This document shows positions 62,964 to 64,000 of a stretch of 64,000 nucleotides of DNA, in pieces. Numbering within the stretch: the first letter of the stretch is position 1; each line of letters opens with the position of its first letter. Source of the DNA: Coccinella septempunctata (Eukaryota; Arthropoda; Insecta; Coleoptera; Coccinellidae); contig NC_058192.1 of NCBI RefSeq assembly GCF_907165205.1, positions 29,788,001-29,852,000 of the forward strand, in the 5' to 3' direction. Position numbers and translations under genes: made by a program. Under the pieces are notes generated by a model. The model worked only from the letters and a program-made list of their open reading frames with translations, was not told the origin of the DNA and did no database searches.

Positions 62964-64000
62964 TTTCTATATATGTTTCCTTCCAAATTGTTGTCATAAA
63001 CAAACATTTTTCATAAGTGTCTATCTTAAAGGTTCTTTTATTATCGCGTGTTTTACATTACGTTACATGAGTGATCGATAAATTCGGTTTTGGACGACCG
63101 ACACTTTTGATTTTTTGTTTTTCTTCTAATAACAGCGAAGAAAAACGAATATAATTCAAATATTGTACGTTAATGCAAATAGGATTCTCCAAATTTTCGG
63201 CCATAATTGAGCGAATACAACAAACACGGTATACAGAAGCTCACCCACGTCCACATACGACGTACACGTGCTGGATGTGTTTGTGTACCATTTTTGCCAG
63301 CTAAATAATGTGGACTGTTACGGGACGTGTGTGGCGCGAGGGGTAGCTGCTGCACCAATCAAATATGAGTTCGAGAGAGCAGTGTACGTGGCATCTAACG
63401 TCCTACGCGTATATTTGCATTGGCGTTCAAAGTAGTTGTCAAGTTCGCACGCCGGCGCCGTCTGGAGTCTGAACTAAATCGGAAGTAAAAAAGAAAATTA
63501 AATACCCAAATAAAAAACGTGACGTTACGTAAATTCCTTTAGATGAAAATATTAGTTGGGGGAGCAGCCGCCACTGGTCAGGAAGGCCGTGCATGAAATC
63601 GAATAGAGAAATATGGTGAACCGCTGCCAGTCAAAAGGCGCGTATACATCTGAGCAAAATAGCCGAATGAGCGTTTATGCGGACAATTTTTCTTTCCGAC
63701 GGATGTGTCATTTCAGTGCTTACGAACGTAAACGATGGAAAGAATCATTCTATGTATTCTATGTTCTACGGATGGAAAACTTGGGTTAGTGCTAGTGCCT
63801 CTTTCATAATTCTGTACGAGTTGCTAAAGAAGAAGAGACGACGGCGTACTAGAAGGTCTTCACAATTATATCTACAAAGAAGTCGAGACCGAAGCCTCAA
63901 CAGCACTTTTTTTTTGCAAGACATTCAGAGTGAGGGCGACAAAATTGGGCGGTTTTCATACTATTTTATTAAATTCAAACACGGTTCTTGCGAGAAATCT
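62964..64000. other. Unassigned DNA, less AT-rich at 63190-63700
   Basis: No ORF with a family signature. The rise in GC and loss of obvious repeats could mean a host promoter or 5' UTR, but nothing confirms it. Confidence 0.35.

Overview
This window is nuclear DNA of an insect. The order cannot be fixed from the sequence; a beetle is a guess. It is AT-rich and intron-rich and packed with transposable elements (TEs). Three host genes are recognisable by protein family: the last exon of the Hsp90 co-chaperone Cdc37 (+, 13556-13837), a one-exon 'protein C10' (C12orf57) homologue (-, 39051-39422), and a one-exon threonine aspartase, taspase 1 (+, 40821-41867). The last two are divergent and share a 1.4 kb interval that is now mostly TE and microsatellite. 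A weak pair of terminal host exons may lie at 22156-22750.

Layout. 1-8.9 kb: a LINE endonuclease remnant, a TA-target repeat ('F'), a hAT-like repeat (E1) and a broken P-element/THAP transposon. 8.97-13.3 kb: a TA-flanked foldback element split by an intact mariner-superfamily (DD41D, rosa-like) transposon with about 0.8 kb inverted repeats, upstream of the Cdc37 exon. 14.3-20.5 kb: a four-level nest (MITE > PIF/Harbinger-like > hAT > Jockey-like LINE). 21-36 kb: LINE fragments, a second hAT-like repeat (E2) carrying an F element, and several palindromic MITEs. 36-49 kb: the C10/Tasp1 pair, more MITEs, an R2/R4-type LINE end and a Gypsy remnant. 49-62 kb: a mariner remnant, then one 1.2 kb F element stretched over 10.8 kb by successive insertions. 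The largest of these is a Ty3/Gypsy LTR retrotransposon (55396-61388, minus strand) whose two 284-bp LTRs look identical. 62-64 kb: a mariner pseudogene and unassigned DNA.

Two things stand out. First, the Gypsy element has gag and pol joined by a textbook -1 frameshift signal (GGGAAAC plus an H-type pseudoknot). Its pol frame continues past the integrase into an ADP-ribose-binding macrodomain of the TARG1/OARD1 type and a CCCH-type zinc finger, and ends inside the 3' LTR. One TAA codon interrupts the integrase. Second, tiny palindromes of 15-48 bp are scattered over at least 13 sites. They begin mostly CA and end TG, and seven of them are flanked by perfect 8-bp target-site duplications, the hAT signature. 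The paired repeats E1 and E2 give filled/empty comparisons for three of the imperfect ones. These look like the smallest possible hAT-type insertions, or terminal-repeat-only relics of longer ones.

All family assignments were made by reading motifs; no database search was run.
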